Made by a program: the position numbers and the translations under genes. From positions 62,001-126,000 of the forward strand of contig CACBFJ010000001.1 in the NCBI GenBank assembly GCA_902538495.1: 64,000 nucleotides of DNA, in the 5' to 3' direction. Below are positions 46,176-55,230 of the stretch, one piece after another (the stretch's first letter is position 1; every line of letters begins with the position of its first letter). Source of the DNA: an uncultured Pelagibacteraceae bacterium. Lineage in GTDB: Bacteria; Pseudomonadota; Alphaproteobacteria; Pelagibacterales; Pelagibacteraceae. The notes beneath the pieces were generated by a model. The model saw nothing but the letters and a program-made list of their open reading frames with translations, ran no database searches and had not been told where the DNA came from.

Positions 46176-46936
46176 TAACTCTCAAAAGTAACATTATTCT
46201 TAATTTTTAATTTTTTTTGAATAAATTTAATACCTTTGGTCCACAGTTTAAACGCTTCAAAATGTATCGCAGATATTATTTTAAAAGTCATAAGTGGGTG
46301 TTTTATATATGATTTTAATAATTCTTTACTATTTAAGTCTTTTCTTTTTCCATCCTGAGATGCATACAAGATTTTTTCATCAAACTGGTATTGATCTATA
46401 ATAACAGATATTCTTTCACAGGGTTTTAGAATTCTAAAAAAATAATTACAATCCATCTCTATGAACGGTGACACATGAAATTTTTTCGAACAGTTATGTT
46501 GAAAAAGTTTAGTGTCATCTTCAATTTTAAAAATATATGTATGTTGTTCACCAAATGTATTCTTAACTTCGTACAAAATAGCACTTAATTTATTATTAAC
46601 GTCGTAGATAAAAAAAACACTTAAGGGATTAAAAACATATCCAAAAATTCTTGGATAACACAAAAGTTTTATTCTTATATCTTTCGAGCTAATATTATTT
46701 TCTTCTAAATTTTTTTTTACCCATGAAATTAATGAAGATCCATCTCTATCACCATGATCTTTTTCAAAAAAACTTATTAAATTAAATTTGTTAAATGAAA
46801 AAAATTTAATATTTTTATCTAGATGGTCTAACTCTGATAAGTCTATTAGAAGTGAAAATACACTATATTTAAAAAAATGAGTTTTGGGTTTAAATCTTTT
46901 GTGAATAACTGTGCCATTATAAATTGAACTAGTCAT
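46175..46936 (-). CDS. DUF1365 family protein
   Basis: 253 aa. DUF1365 marks: YNGTVIHKRFKPKTHFFKYSVFSLLIDL at the N-terminus, FEKDHGDRDGSSLISWV, IKLLCYPRIFGYVFNPLSVFFIYD and FHVSPFIEMDCNYFF. No enzymatic activity is established; it is nearly always found with a flavin amine oxidase and a Cfa-like gene, as here. It overlaps the flavoenzyme gene by 8 nt and the Cfa-like gene by 1 nt. Confidence 0.92.
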   Translation of the reverse strand: MTSSIYNGTVIHKRFKPKTHFFKYSVFSLLIDLSELDHLDKNIKFFSFNKFNLISFFEKDHGDRDGSSLISWVKKNLEENNISSKDIRIKLLCYPRIFGYVFNPLSVFFIYDVNNKLSAILYEVKNTFGEQHTYIFKIEDDTKLFQHNCSKKFHVSPFIEMDCNYFFRILKPCERISVIIDQYQFDEKILYASQDGKRKDLNSKELLKSYIKHPLMTFKIISAIHFEAFKLWTKGIKFIQKKLKIKNNVTFES

Positions 46937-48167
46937 TTAAGTTTTTTAACATTTCAATAGATGATTTTATGCCATCCTCATGAAAACCGTAACCGAAATA
47001 ACTTCCACAAAATAATATATTTTCTCTATTTTGAATACTTTTTAAATTTTTTTGATTATCTAGAGCTTTTTGATCGTAATAAGGATGTGTAAAATTAATT
47101 TTTTTTATAATTTTATCCTCAGATATTTTTTTAATAGGATTTAGGGTTAAAAATATATTTTTTTCATTTTTTAAGTTTTGAAGAAGATTTAACCAGTATG
47201 AAAGTGAGTTTTTGCTTGTATTCTCTTTATCAACAAAAGAATTCCATGAGGACCATACATCTTTATTTTTGGGCATTATGTTTTCATCTGTATGCAATAT
47301 TGCTAAATTTTCTCTGTAACTAAAATTTGATAAAATATTTCTTTCCTCATCTGATGGATTATCTATTAAATTTAAGGCCTCATTTGCATGAGTCGCAAGA
47401 ATGACCTTGTCATAATGAAAAAATTCATTGTTACCACCATAATAAACTTGTAATCCAGATGAGATTCTTTTGACAGATTTTATCATATAATTTTTGTAAT
47501 ATTGACCGCTGATTAATGATAAAACTTTATCAACATATGCTCTGCTTCTTTGAGACACAGTGTACCACTGAGGTCTGTTTTTAATTTTAAATAAGCCATG
47601 ATTTTGAAAAAATTTCAAAAAAAAATTCATAGGCATTTTTCCAGCCTCATAAGGCGGCATAGACCAAATAGCAGATACCATAGGTATAATGTGATAATTA
47701 ATAAAACCTCTAGACCACTTATTGTTTTTTAAAAAATCATCTAAAGTTATTTTTTGATCGATTTCTGAAATATTATCACAAGTTTTATAAAATTTTAAAA
47801 TATCAAAAAACATTTTGAGAAATTCAATATTTACTAAATTAGATTTATTAGCAAAGATTCCCGATAAACCTTTGCCACAATACTCATAATTAGAATCTTC
47901 TACAGAAACAGAAAATGACATGTCGCTTTTTTCAATTTCAATATCAATCTCTTTAAAAAAATTTATTAAATTTGGATATGTCTGATGATTAAATACAATA
48001 AATCCCACGTCGACAGATACTTTTTTTTTATTAAGAATTACATCAACGGTATAAGAGTGACCGCCAAAATGATCCTCTCTCTCAAAAAGATCTACTTGAT
48101 GATTTTTTGATAAGTAATAAGCTGCGCTTAAGCCTGATATACCTGAGCCAATTACAGCTACTTTCAT
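46929..48167 (-). CDS. FAD/NAD(P)-binding amine-oxidase-like protein
   Basis: 412 aa. N-terminal MKVAVIGSGISGLSAAYYL and the second FAD segment FEREDHFGGHSYTVDV define the flavin amine oxidase / phytoene desaturase-like fold; ILFCGSYFGYGFHEDGIKSS near the C-terminus is the other FAD contact. It is likely an acyl-chain desaturase or oxidase working with the Cfa-like methyltransferase. In Rhodobacter sphaeroides a comparable pair takes part in furan fatty acid synthesis. It begins 3 nt after the gcvP stop, so it is probably co-transcribed with gcvTHP. Confidence 0.88.
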   Translation of the reverse strand: MKVAVIGSGISGLSAAYYLSKNHQVDLFEREDHFGGHSYTVDVILNKKKVSVDVGFIVFNHQTYPNLINFFKEIDIEIEKSDMSFSVSVEDSNYEYCGKGLSGIFANKSNLVNIEFLKMFFDILKFYKTCDNISEIDQKITLDDFLKNNKWSRGFINYHIIPMVSAIWSMPPYEAGKMPMNFFLKFFQNHGLFKIKNRPQWYTVSQRSRAYVDKVLSLISGQYYKNYMIKSVKRISSGLQVYYGGNNEFFHYDKVILATHANEALNLIDNPSDEERNILSNFSYRENLAILHTDENIMPKNKDVWSSWNSFVDKENTSKNSLSYWLNLLQNLKNEKNIFLTLNPIKKISEDKIIKKINFTHPYYDQKALDNQKNLKSIQNRENILFCGSYFGYGFHEDGIKSSIEMLKNLND

Positions 48168-48170
48168 TAA

Positions 48171-51041
48171 TTAAGCTGCATCTTCTTTAAATTCATCCAT
48201 ACTAGGACAAGTACAAAAGATATTCTTATCTCCATAAACATTATCTACTCGTGCAACTGGTGGCCAAAATTTATTTAATTTTAAAAATTTTGCTGGATAA
48301 GCTGCTTCTTCTCTTGAATATTTATGCTTCCAGTCATCTGAAGCAAGCTCCATATCTGTATGAGGAGCATTCTTAATTGGATTATCAACTTTATCAAATT
48401 TTCCAGACTTAATTTTATCTATTTCTAGTTTTATATTAATTAATGTGTCACAAAATCTGTCAAGCTCTGATAAACTTTCACTTTCAGTTGGTTCAATCAT
48501 CATTGTCCCAGCAACTGGCCATGACATTGTTGGAGCATGAAATCCGTAATCAATTAATCTTTTTGCGATATCTTCTTCAGTAATTCCGGTCTCAGACTTA
48601 ATTGTTCTGATATCAATTATACATTCATGTGCAACATTGCCTTTTGAACCTTTATATAAAATAGGAAAATGATCTTTAAGTCTATTAGCAATATAATTGG
48701 CGTTTAGAATTGCAACTTTGGTAGCTAGTTTAAGTCCTTCAGACCCCATCATCTTAATGTACATCCATGAAATCGACAAAATACTTGAGCTTCCCCATGG
48801 AGCAGCAGAAACTGCACCAATTCCAGTTGCAGGTCCACAATCTTTGACAACAGGATGATTAGGCAAATAAACTTGTAAATGTCTTTTGCATGCAATAGGT
48901 CCCATTCCAGGTCCTCCTCCGCCATGTGGTATGCAAAAAGTTTTGTGTAAGTTAATATGACAAACATCAGGACCAAAATTTCCAGGTTTTGCAATTCCTA
49001 CTAGAGCATTCAAATTTGCTCCATCCATATATACTTGACCTCCATGTTTGTGAATTAAATCACAAATGTCTGATATTTTTTCCTCAAAAACTCCGTGTGT
49101 AGATGGATAGGTGACCATTAATGCTCCAAGATTCTCAGAATGTAATTCTGCTTTTTTCTTTAAATCCTCAAAATCAACATTTCCCTCTTTATCGCAATTG
49201 ACTACAACAACTTTCATTCCAACCATTTGGGCACTTGCTGGATTGGTCCCATGTGCTGAACTCGGTATTAAACATATATTTCTATTATTATCGCCTCTAT
49301 CTAAATGATATTTTCTTATTACCATTAAACCTGCATATTCACCTTGGGCACCTGCATTAGGTTGAAGTGAAACTCCTGAGAAACCAGTGATTGATCTTAA
49401 CCAATTTTTAAGATCTGTGAACATTGTTCTGTATCCTTCCATCTGTTCAATAGGCACAAATGGGTGGGGCTCTGCTAATTCTCTCCATGAGATAGGTATC
49501 ATTTCAGCAGTAGCATTTAATTTCATTGTACATGAACCTAGGGCAATCATAGTTCTATTGAGAGCTATATCTTTATCTTCTAACTTCTTAAGATATCTAA
49601 GCATTTCTGTCTCTGAATGATATGAATTAAAAACAGGATGTTCTAAATATTTAGAAGTTCTTAATAAATTTTTTGGTAAATTAGGTAAACTTACTGTAGG
49701 GTCTTCTTTTTTGATGGACTCCGCAGCATTAAAAATTTTTAATAATTGATTTACTCTATAAACATTTTTCTTTTCATCAAAAGAAACAGCAAGCATTTCA
49801 GAATTTACTTTTCTGATATTCACCTTTTGAGCCAAAGCATTTTTATAAATTTGATCAGTCTTTTCTTTAGTAATAATTGTTACAGTATCAAAAAAATAAT
49901 CTGAATATAGTTCGTATCCAGATTGCTTTATCTTATCTGCAAAATTTTTTGCTAATTGAGATACTCTCTCAGAAATATTTCTTATTCCATTTGGACCATG
50001 ATATATAGCATATGCTGCGGAGACTATTGCTAATAAAGCTTGGGCAGTACAAATGTTGCTTGTAGCTTTATCTCTTCTGATATGTTGCTCCCTAGTCTGT
50101 AGTGACAATCTGTAAGCTTTATTTCCATGTCTATCGACTGAAACACCAACTATTCTTCCTGGCATAGATCTTTTATATTCATCTTTGGTAGCAAAAAAAG
50201 CTGCATGCGGTCCTCCATAACCCATCGGAATACCAAATCTTTGAGAACTACCAACTGCAATATCAGCTCCGAGCTCCCTTGGTGTTTTTAGTTTAGCAAG
50301 AGCTAGAAGATCACATGCTAAAATTGCTTTACCATTTTTTTTATGAATCTTGCTTATTGCCTCACTAGGATCCTTAATATCACCTAAAGTTCCAGGGTAC
50401 TGTAAAATTCCACAAACAATATCTTCTTTTAACTGTTCTAAAACTTTATCCTCATTTCCAACAAGAACTTTTAAGCCCATGGGCTCTGCTCTGGTTTGTA
50501 TAACATTGATTGTTTGTGGATGACAATCTTCAGAAACAAAAACTAAATTGCTGTCACTTTTATTAAGTCTATGACTTAAACCCATTGCCTCTGCTGCCGC
50601 TGTACCCTCGTCAAGCAAAGATGCGTTTGCAATATCCATACCTGTAAAATCAACAATCATTTGTTGGAAGTTTAATAACATTTCTAATCTTCCTTGAGCT
50701 ACCTCAGGCTGATATGGTGTATAAGAAGTATACCAACCTGGGTTTTCTAATATATTTCTTAAAATGACATACGGCGTATACGTTCCATAATAACCCATAC
50801 CAATAAAATTTGAGTAAATTTGATTTTTTTTCGAAATTTCTTTTAGTTTCCTTAATGCTTCATATTCTGAATTTGACTCACCAATATTTAACTCACCCTT
50901 AAACTGTATTTTTTCTGGTACAGTGTTGTCTATTAAATCACCCAGAGATTTATAATTTAAATTTTTTAACATTTTTAATTGATCATCTTCTGAGGGACCA
51001 ATGTGCCTTTTCAAAAAATCTTTTTGTGAATTTTGTAACAT
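48171..51041 (-). CDS. gcvP: Glycine dehydrogenase (decarboxylating), P-protein
   Basis: 956 aa, the full fused P-protein. N-half: RHIGPSEDDQLKML, GMGYYGTYTPYVILRNILENPGWYTSYTPYQPE. C-half: the PLP lysine in HINLHKTFCIPHGGGGPGMGP and PTESESLSELDRFCD. It decarboxylates glycine and passes the aminomethyl group to GcvH. Its start overlaps the gcvH stop by 1 nt. The stop is 3 nt before the flavin amine oxidase start. Confidence 0.98.
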   Translation of the reverse strand: MLQNSQKDFLKRHIGPSEDDQLKMLKNLNYKSLGDLIDNTVPEKIQFKGELNIGESNSEYEALRKLKEISKKNQIYSNFIGMGYYGTYTPYVILRNILENPGWYTSYTPYQPEVAQGRLEMLLNFQQMIVDFTGMDIANASLLDEGTAAAEAMGLSHRLNKSDSNLVFVSEDCHPQTINVIQTRAEPMGLKVLVGNEDKVLEQLKEDIVCGILQYPGTLGDIKDPSEAISKIHKKNGKAILACDLLALAKLKTPRELGADIAVGSSQRFGIPMGYGGPHAAFFATKDEYKRSMPGRIVGVSVDRHGNKAYRLSLQTREQHIRRDKATSNICTAQALLAIVSAAYAIYHGPNGIRNISERVSQLAKNFADKIKQSGYELYSDYFFDTVTIITKEKTDQIYKNALAQKVNIRKVNSEMLAVSFDEKKNVYRVNQLLKIFNAAESIKKEDPTVSLPNLPKNLLRTSKYLEHPVFNSYHSETEMLRYLKKLEDKDIALNRTMIALGSCTMKLNATAEMIPISWRELAEPHPFVPIEQMEGYRTMFTDLKNWLRSITGFSGVSLQPNAGAQGEYAGLMVIRKYHLDRGDNNRNICLIPSSAHGTNPASAQMVGMKVVVVNCDKEGNVDFEDLKKKAELHSENLGALMVTYPSTHGVFEEKISDICDLIHKHGGQVYMDGANLNALVGIAKPGNFGPDVCHINLHKTFCIPHGGGGPGMGPIACKRHLQVYLPNHPVVKDCGPATGIGAVSAAPWGSSSILSISWMYIKMMGSEGLKLATKVAILNANYIANRLKDHFPILYKGSKGNVAHECIIDIRTIKSETGITEEDIAKRLIDYGFHAPTMSWPVAGTMMIEPTESESLSELDRFCDTLINIKLEIDKIKSGKFDKVDNPIKNAPHTDMELASDDWKHKYSREEAAYPAKFLKLNKFWPPVARVDNVYGDKNIFCTCPSMDEFKEDAA

Positions 51042-51421
51042 TATGCGGAGCTCTCCTTTGCAAATATATCGTATTCGTCTTTATTCATTAAAGTATCCAT
51101 CTCTGACTTATCTTTAATTTTTAATTTAAAGAACCAGGCAGAGTTTTCTGGATCCTGATTTATTTTTGATGGGTCATCAACAATAGATTGATTTAAATCA
51201 ACAACCTCACCGCTTACCGGTGTGTATACATCACTTGCAGCTTTTGTAGATTCAACTACCCCTGCTGTTCCATCCTTTTCTACATTAGATCCTTTTTCTG
51301 GAAGTTCTGCAAAAACTATATCTCCAAGCATTTCTGTTGCATGCTTAGTTATCCCAATAGTAGCTATTTCTCCCTCTAATTTAATCCACTCGTGTTCCTT
51401 AGAATATTTTACTTCACTCAT
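51041..51421 (-). CDS. gcvH: Glycine cleavage system H protein
   Basis: 126 aa. It carries [32 protein letters not shown] and the lipoyl-lysine site [18 protein letters not shown]. It shuttles the aminomethyl group between P, T and L proteins. It overlaps both gcvT and gcvP by 1 nt (TAATG arrangement). Confidence 0.97.
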   Translation of the reverse strand: MSEVKYSKEHEWIKLEGEIATIGITKHATEMLGDIVFAELPEKGSNVEKDGTAGVVESTKAASDVYTPVSGEVVDLNQSIVDDPSKINQDPENSAWFFKLKIKDKSEMDTLMNKDEYDIFAKESSA

Positions 51422-52524
51422 TAGTTAACTCCTTTTACATAACTCTTTTTATAAAAAGGCAAACCACAAATTGTAGCTGGATGCTTTTTACCTCTAACCT
51501 CTAAAAATATTTTAGTATCTTTTTTAGAAAATTTATTTTCCACATATCCCATGGCTACAGGGCCATTGACACTTGGTCCAAAGGTTCCACTTGTTATTTC
51601 ACCAATTTCTAAATTAGATTCATTGTATATTTTAGTTTTTTCTCTAGCAATTATTCTTCCCTCTGGTTTTATCCCTACTCTTATCTTATTCACTCCATGG
51701 TTTAACTGTTTAGTAATTATATCTGATCCAATAAAGTTTCCTTTTAAGATTCTCTCTTTTGAAATTGCCCATTTTAAATTTGCCTCCACTGGAGTTTTAT
51801 CTTTACTTAATTCATGACCATATAAGCACAGACCAGCTTCCAATCTTAATGTATCACGTGCTCCAAGACCAATTAATTTTGCACCTTTATCGATTAATCT
51901 TCTTGTAAACCTATCTGCAAATTCATTAGTTAGTGATACCTCGAAACCATCTTCACCTGTATATCCTGATCTCGTAACGTAAATGTTGTGATCATCCAGG
52001 GTAAACCAATTGCCTGACATAAAATTTAAATTTTCAACACCTTGGATAACACTTTTTAAAATTTCTACAGATTTGGGTCCTTGGATTGCAATTAAAGATC
52101 TTTCCTCATCCAAAATCATTTTATATTTATCGTTCAATAGTTCTTTTAAAATTTTATAATCATTTTCTTTGCAAGCAGCATTTAGAATTATTAAAAAGCC
52201 ATCTTTAATTTTAGTGATTATTAAATCATCATAAATTCCAGCATTGTCACTCATTAAAAAACTATATTTTGAGTGATTTAGTTTTAAATTTTTTAAGTCT
52301 AATGGAAAAATTCTCTCTAAATCATCAACTAAATCCTCTTGGCCATAGATAAATAATTGACCCATATGCGAAACATCAAAAATACCAGAATGGTTTCTTG
52401 TGAACCTATGTTCTTCAACAATACCCTCAGAATATTGAATTGGCATTTGATATCCTGCAAACTCTACAAATTTTGCTTTGCTGTCTTGATGCAATTGATA
52501 AAGCGATGTTTTTTTTGTATCCAT
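51421..52524 (-). CDS. gcvT: Glycine cleavage system T protein (aminomethyltransferase)
   Basis: 367 aa. [29 protein letters not shown], the [12 protein letters not shown] loop, [19 protein letters not shown] and the C-terminal [18 protein letters not shown] are all GcvT signatures. It makes 5,10-methylene-tetrahydrofolate from the glycine methylene group. Its mRNA leader is a tandem glycine riboswitch, and the ATG itself is the end of a 12-nt sequence complementary to the second aptamer's 5' strand. Confidence 0.97.
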   Translation of the reverse strand: MDTKKTSLYQLHQDSKAKFVEFAGYQMPIQYSEGIVEEHRFTRNHSGIFDVSHMGQLFIYGQEDLVDDLERIFPLDLKNLKLNHSKYSFLMSDNAGIYDDLIITKIKDGFLIILNAACKENDYKILKELLNDKYKMILDEERSLIAIQGPKSVEILKSVIQGVENLNFMSGNWFTLDDHNIYVTRSGYTGEDGFEVSLTNEFADRFTRRLIDKGAKLIGLGARDTLRLEAGLCLYGHELSKDKTPVEANLKWAISKERILKGNFIGSDIITKQLNHGVNKIRVGIKPEGRIIAREKTKIYNESNLEIGEITSGTFGPSVNGPVAMGYVENKFSKKDTKIFLEVRGKKHPATICGLPFYKKSYVKGVN

Positions 52525-52608
52525 ATTAACTCTTTTTACCCATCTGTATATTTGCCTGAGAGTTTTGCTCCTTCGGCGAGAATTTAATCTCTTTCCAGAG
52601 TTAATATG
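52522..52608 (-). promoter_or_regulatory. gcvT: 12-bp inverted repeat: expression platform covering the gcvT start codon
   Basis: On the mRNA strand, CATATTAACTCT (52608-52597), the 5' edge of aptamer 2, is perfectly complementary to AGAGTTAATATG (52533-52522), which ends in the gcvT ATG. If paired, the start codon and its upstream region are closed. The TCT of the left arm is also used by the possible P1 helix of aptamer 2, so ligand binding and start-codon pairing interact. No T-rich intrinsic terminator is seen, so control is probably translational. Whether glycine opens or closes this helix cannot be told from sequence. Confidence 0.65.
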
Positions 52609-52685
52609 TTACGGTCCATTTTGCCTGAGAGATTCCTGGGTAGTTGCTCCTTCGGCGCTACAAAAAAGTGTAGTCTCTCCCGTAA
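52541..52685 (-). ncRNA. Tandem glycine riboswitch upstream of gcvT
   Basis: Reading the minus strand, aptamer 1 (52685-52609) has P1 pairing TTACGG with CCGTAA, then GGGAGAGAC, the conserved core GCGCCGAAGGAGCAA and CTCTCAGGCAAAA. Aptamer 2 (about 52608-52541) repeats the pattern: CTGGAAAGAG, CGCCGAAGGAGCAA and CTCTCAGGCAAA, with a short possible P1 (TCTG 52596-52599 with CAGA 52543-52546). These cores are diagnostic for the glycine riboswitch, which senses glycine cooperatively in the tandem form. Glycine riboswitches on SAR11 gcvT have been reported. The leader ends 17 nt before the gcvT start. Confidence 0.95.
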
Positions 52686-52725
52686 TTAATTCTCTTATAT
52701 CATAAATTAAAATAAACATAAATGT

Positions 52726-53598
52726 TTAATATGCGCTCTTTTTAGTTAAAAACTTATTCAAAAACTGCAAAACCACTGCAGTAATTACTATTGAGCCTCC
52801 AATTAAAACAAACAAAGGCGGATTCTCATTTGCAAACATCCAGGCCCACAATGGACCTAGAACAGCCTCTGTTAACATTATTATACCAACAAAAGCTGAA
52901 GAAGTTGACCTTGCCCCAATTGTAATAAGTATAAAACCAAAACCTAATTGAAAAAAACCTGCTAAAAATCCTAAAAAAATATCTTTTGTAGATATTATTA
53001 TTGTTGGCGACATTAATAATCCAATTATCATTGCAAATATACCTGCTACTAATTGAAGTGGAATCATATCGACCTCTGGAAACTTTCTTACTATTAATAT
53101 TAGAATTGCAAAAGAGATTGGCATTACAAATGCCACAAGATTGCCTGTCATTTCACCGGGAGAGATGGAGGTTCCAAGCATCAAAAAAATGCCTGAGATA
53201 GCAAGCAATATACAAAAGAAAGTAAGTTTAGATATTGTCTCCTTCAAAAAAACATAACCAAATATTGCCAAAAAAAGAGTTTGAGTTTGAATAATAAAAT
53301 TTGTGTTTGCCACAGTAGTTTCATACATAGCAAATACATAACTAGCAAAACCTAAAGATAAAATAGCTCCACCAAAAAATCCAGGAATTCCGGATTTAGT
53401 TAAAGCACTAAAAAATTTTTTTTTATAAGTGAATAAAAGAAAAAAACTAACAACAATTATAAAAAAAAATGATCGCCAAAATAAAATTTGCCAGAGCGTA
53501 GAGCCCTCGAAAGACTTAACAATTAATCCTCCAAAACTTAAGCTTACAGCTCCAAAAAAAACCAAAAAAGGTCCAGGTATTGTTTTGATTATGTTCAT
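52726..53598 (-). CDS. EamA-type drug/metabolite transporter family permease
   Basis: 290 aa with ten hydrophobic segments and two EamA repeats: FFGAVSLSFGGLIVKSFEG, GGAILSLGFASYVFAMYETTVANTNFIIQTQTLFLAIFGYVFLKE, and FVGIIMLTEAVLGPLWAWMFANENPP. It overlaps the pxpC stop by 4 nt (ATGA), so it is translated with the 5-oxoprolinase genes. A role in exporting or importing 5-oxoproline, glutamate or related compounds is inference. It ends about 40 nt upstream of the glycine riboswitch. Confidence 0.87.
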   Translation of the reverse strand: MNIIKTIPGPFLVFFGAVSLSFGGLIVKSFEGSTLWQILFWRSFFFIIVVSFFLLFTYKKKFFSALTKSGIPGFFGGAILSLGFASYVFAMYETTVANTNFIIQTQTLFLAIFGYVFLKETISKLTFFCILLAISGIFLMLGTSISPGEMTGNLVAFVMPISFAILILIVRKFPEVDMIPLQLVAGIFAMIIGLLMSPTIIISTKDIFLGFLAGFFQLGFGFILITIGARSTSSAFVGIIMLTEAVLGPLWAWMFANENPPLFVLIGGSIVITAVVLQFLNKFLTKKSAY

Positions 53599-54542
53599 TC
53601 AATTTGAGAAATTAAATTTTGAGTTTCTAAGTCATATAACTTAAATAAATTTTCTGCACTAGATAAATCAACATGCTTAAACTTTATTTTAGAGCCTGGT
53701 GATAGTTGAACTAATTTGTCGTAATCAGCGCTTATTACTACTCCTATTTTTGGATATCCTCCTATGGTCCCATGATCTGAAAGCATAACAATGGGATTCC
53801 CATCTGCAGGTACTTGTATTACTCCTTTTATTAATCCTTCTGATTTAATGTTGGTATCAATAACATTCTCTATTTTAGGTCCCTCTAACCTCATACCCAT
53901 ACGATCAGTTAACTTTGAAACAACAAATTCTTTTTCTAGAAAGATTTTTTTTCCTTTATCTGAAAAATAATCAAAATTTGTTCCTTTAATTATTCTAATA
54001 TTTTCTATTTTAGTATTTATATAATTTAATTTTCTTTCCATTGATTGATTATTTAATTTTGAAATATTTATCACTTGTTCGTTTTCAAGCTTTTTACCAT
54101 CATTTGCACCAATTATTGCTTTTGTATTTGTAGAACAACTAGACCATTGATATTCTAAATCTATCTGACCACCAATAGCTAAATATCCATACACAGACTT
54201 ATTGGTAGACAAAATATCTATTTCATCACCATTCTCTAAATTTAAAGATTGATAACAGTTACCATCAATAATTATATCTTTTTTTTTAATCTTAAAATTT
54301 ACCTCACCTGTGATTGCAATATTAATTTTATTTCCAAAATATTTAAGTAAAGGGCCTTGGTACGCAAATTCTAAAGCAGGTGAATTTATCTTATTACCAA
54401 CAAGTTTATTTGATAAAAAATAATTTCTTTTATCCATTGCTCCACTAAAAGGAATTCCAACATGATAAAGATTTTTTCGACCCTCATCTTGAAAAGTAGT
54501 GTTAATTCCTGCTCTGATAACTTGAAAATAATTTTTACTCAT
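53595..54542 (-). CDS. pxpC: 5-oxoprolinase subunit C
   Basis: 315 aa of the biotin-dependent carboxyltransferase-like (AHS2/KipA) family. FQVIRAGINTTFQDEGRKNLYHVGIPFSGAMD at the N-terminus, GYLAIGGQIDLE, VSKLTDRMGMRLEGP and IQVPADGNPIVMLSDHGTIGGYPKIGVV match PxpC. With PxpA and PxpB it hydrolyses 5-oxoproline (pyroglutamate) to glutamate with ATP. ATG at 54542 (MSKNYF) overlaps pxpB by 8 nt; a longer in-frame start at 54593 is less likely. Confidence 0.92.
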   Translation of the reverse strand: MSKNYFQVIRAGINTTFQDEGRKNLYHVGIPFSGAMDKRNYFLSNKLVGNKINSPALEFAYQGPLLKYFGNKINIAITGEVNFKIKKKDIIIDGNCYQSLNLENGDEIDILSTNKSVYGYLAIGGQIDLEYQWSSCSTNTKAIIGANDGKKLENEQVINISKLNNQSMERKLNYINTKIENIRIIKGTNFDYFSDKGKKIFLEKEFVVSKLTDRMGMRLEGPKIENVIDTNIKSEGLIKGVIQVPADGNPIVMLSDHGTIGGYPKIGVVISADYDKLVQLSPGSKIKFKHVDLSSAENLFKLYDLETQNLISQIE

Positions 54543-55209
54543 TATAATTTTCGTACTGTTTTTTTGATATTTCTTTAAATAAAACAATATCACCTGGATT
54601 TATTAAATTTGGATTTGTTTCTTTTGAACTATCAAATATTGTTAATGGACTATTACCAATAACATTCCATCCACCTGGACTTTCAAAAGTATAAATATTT
54701 GCAAACTGTTCGGTCAAAGCCACCGATCCCTTAGGAACTTTAACCCTAGGTGTTTCGAGACGTTTGGCTCTCATATTTTCAGATAAATCTCCTAAAAAAG
54801 GCATTCCAGCAATAAAGCCTGTCATATAACAGAAGAATTCTTTACTAAAAAAATTTTCATAAATTTTTTCTCTTTTAAGATTAAGTTTTTTCTCCAACCT
54901 GACTATATCTAAAGCAAAATTTTCATCACAACATACTGGAACTTCAATTGTTTTATTTTTTAGATTATCTTCATTGGTAATATTAAGGTTTTCTATTATC
55001 TTTTTTAAATCTTTAAAATTTGTTTTTTTTAAATCGAAAGAAATTATTAATTTATTATAAGAGGGAGATAAATTATTTATTGATGATATATTTTCTTTCT
55101 GAATACTTTTGAAATATCTAATTACTTGAGTATTGGTCTCTTTATTTACCTCTTTACCAAAATCACAATATAATGCTGCGTCACCAAGATTTAATATATT
55201 TTTTATCAT
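54535..55209 (-). CDS. pxpB: 5-oxoprolinase subunit B
   Basis: 224 aa of the AHS1/KipI family. LGDAALYCDFGKE at the start, CYMTGFIAGMPFLGDLSENMRAKRLETPRVKVPKGSVALT and PGGWNVIGNSPLTIFDS are typical of PxpB. It forms the PxpABC complex. It is divergent from pxpA with only 21 nt between start codons, so the two promoters must overlap opposing coding sequence. Confidence 0.93.
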   Translation of the reverse strand: MIKNILNLGDAALYCDFGKEVNKETNTQVIRYFKSIQKENISSINNLSPSYNKLIISFDLKKTNFKDLKKIIENLNITNEDNLKNKTIEVPVCCDENFALDIVRLEKKLNLKREKIYENFFSKEFFCYMTGFIAGMPFLGDLSENMRAKRLETPRVKVPKGSVALTEQFANIYTFESPGGWNVIGNSPLTIFDSSKETNPNLINPGDIVLFKEISKKQYENYNE

Positions 55210-55230
55210 GCCATGATATACTTAACACTT

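Noticed and set aside
46929..48167. Reading the flavoprotein as a phytoene desaturase of carotenoid synthesis
   Set aside because: Although the FAD fold is shared, its neighbours are DUF1365, a Cfa-like enzyme and DUF3833, with no crt gene in the window; an acyl-lipid role fits better.
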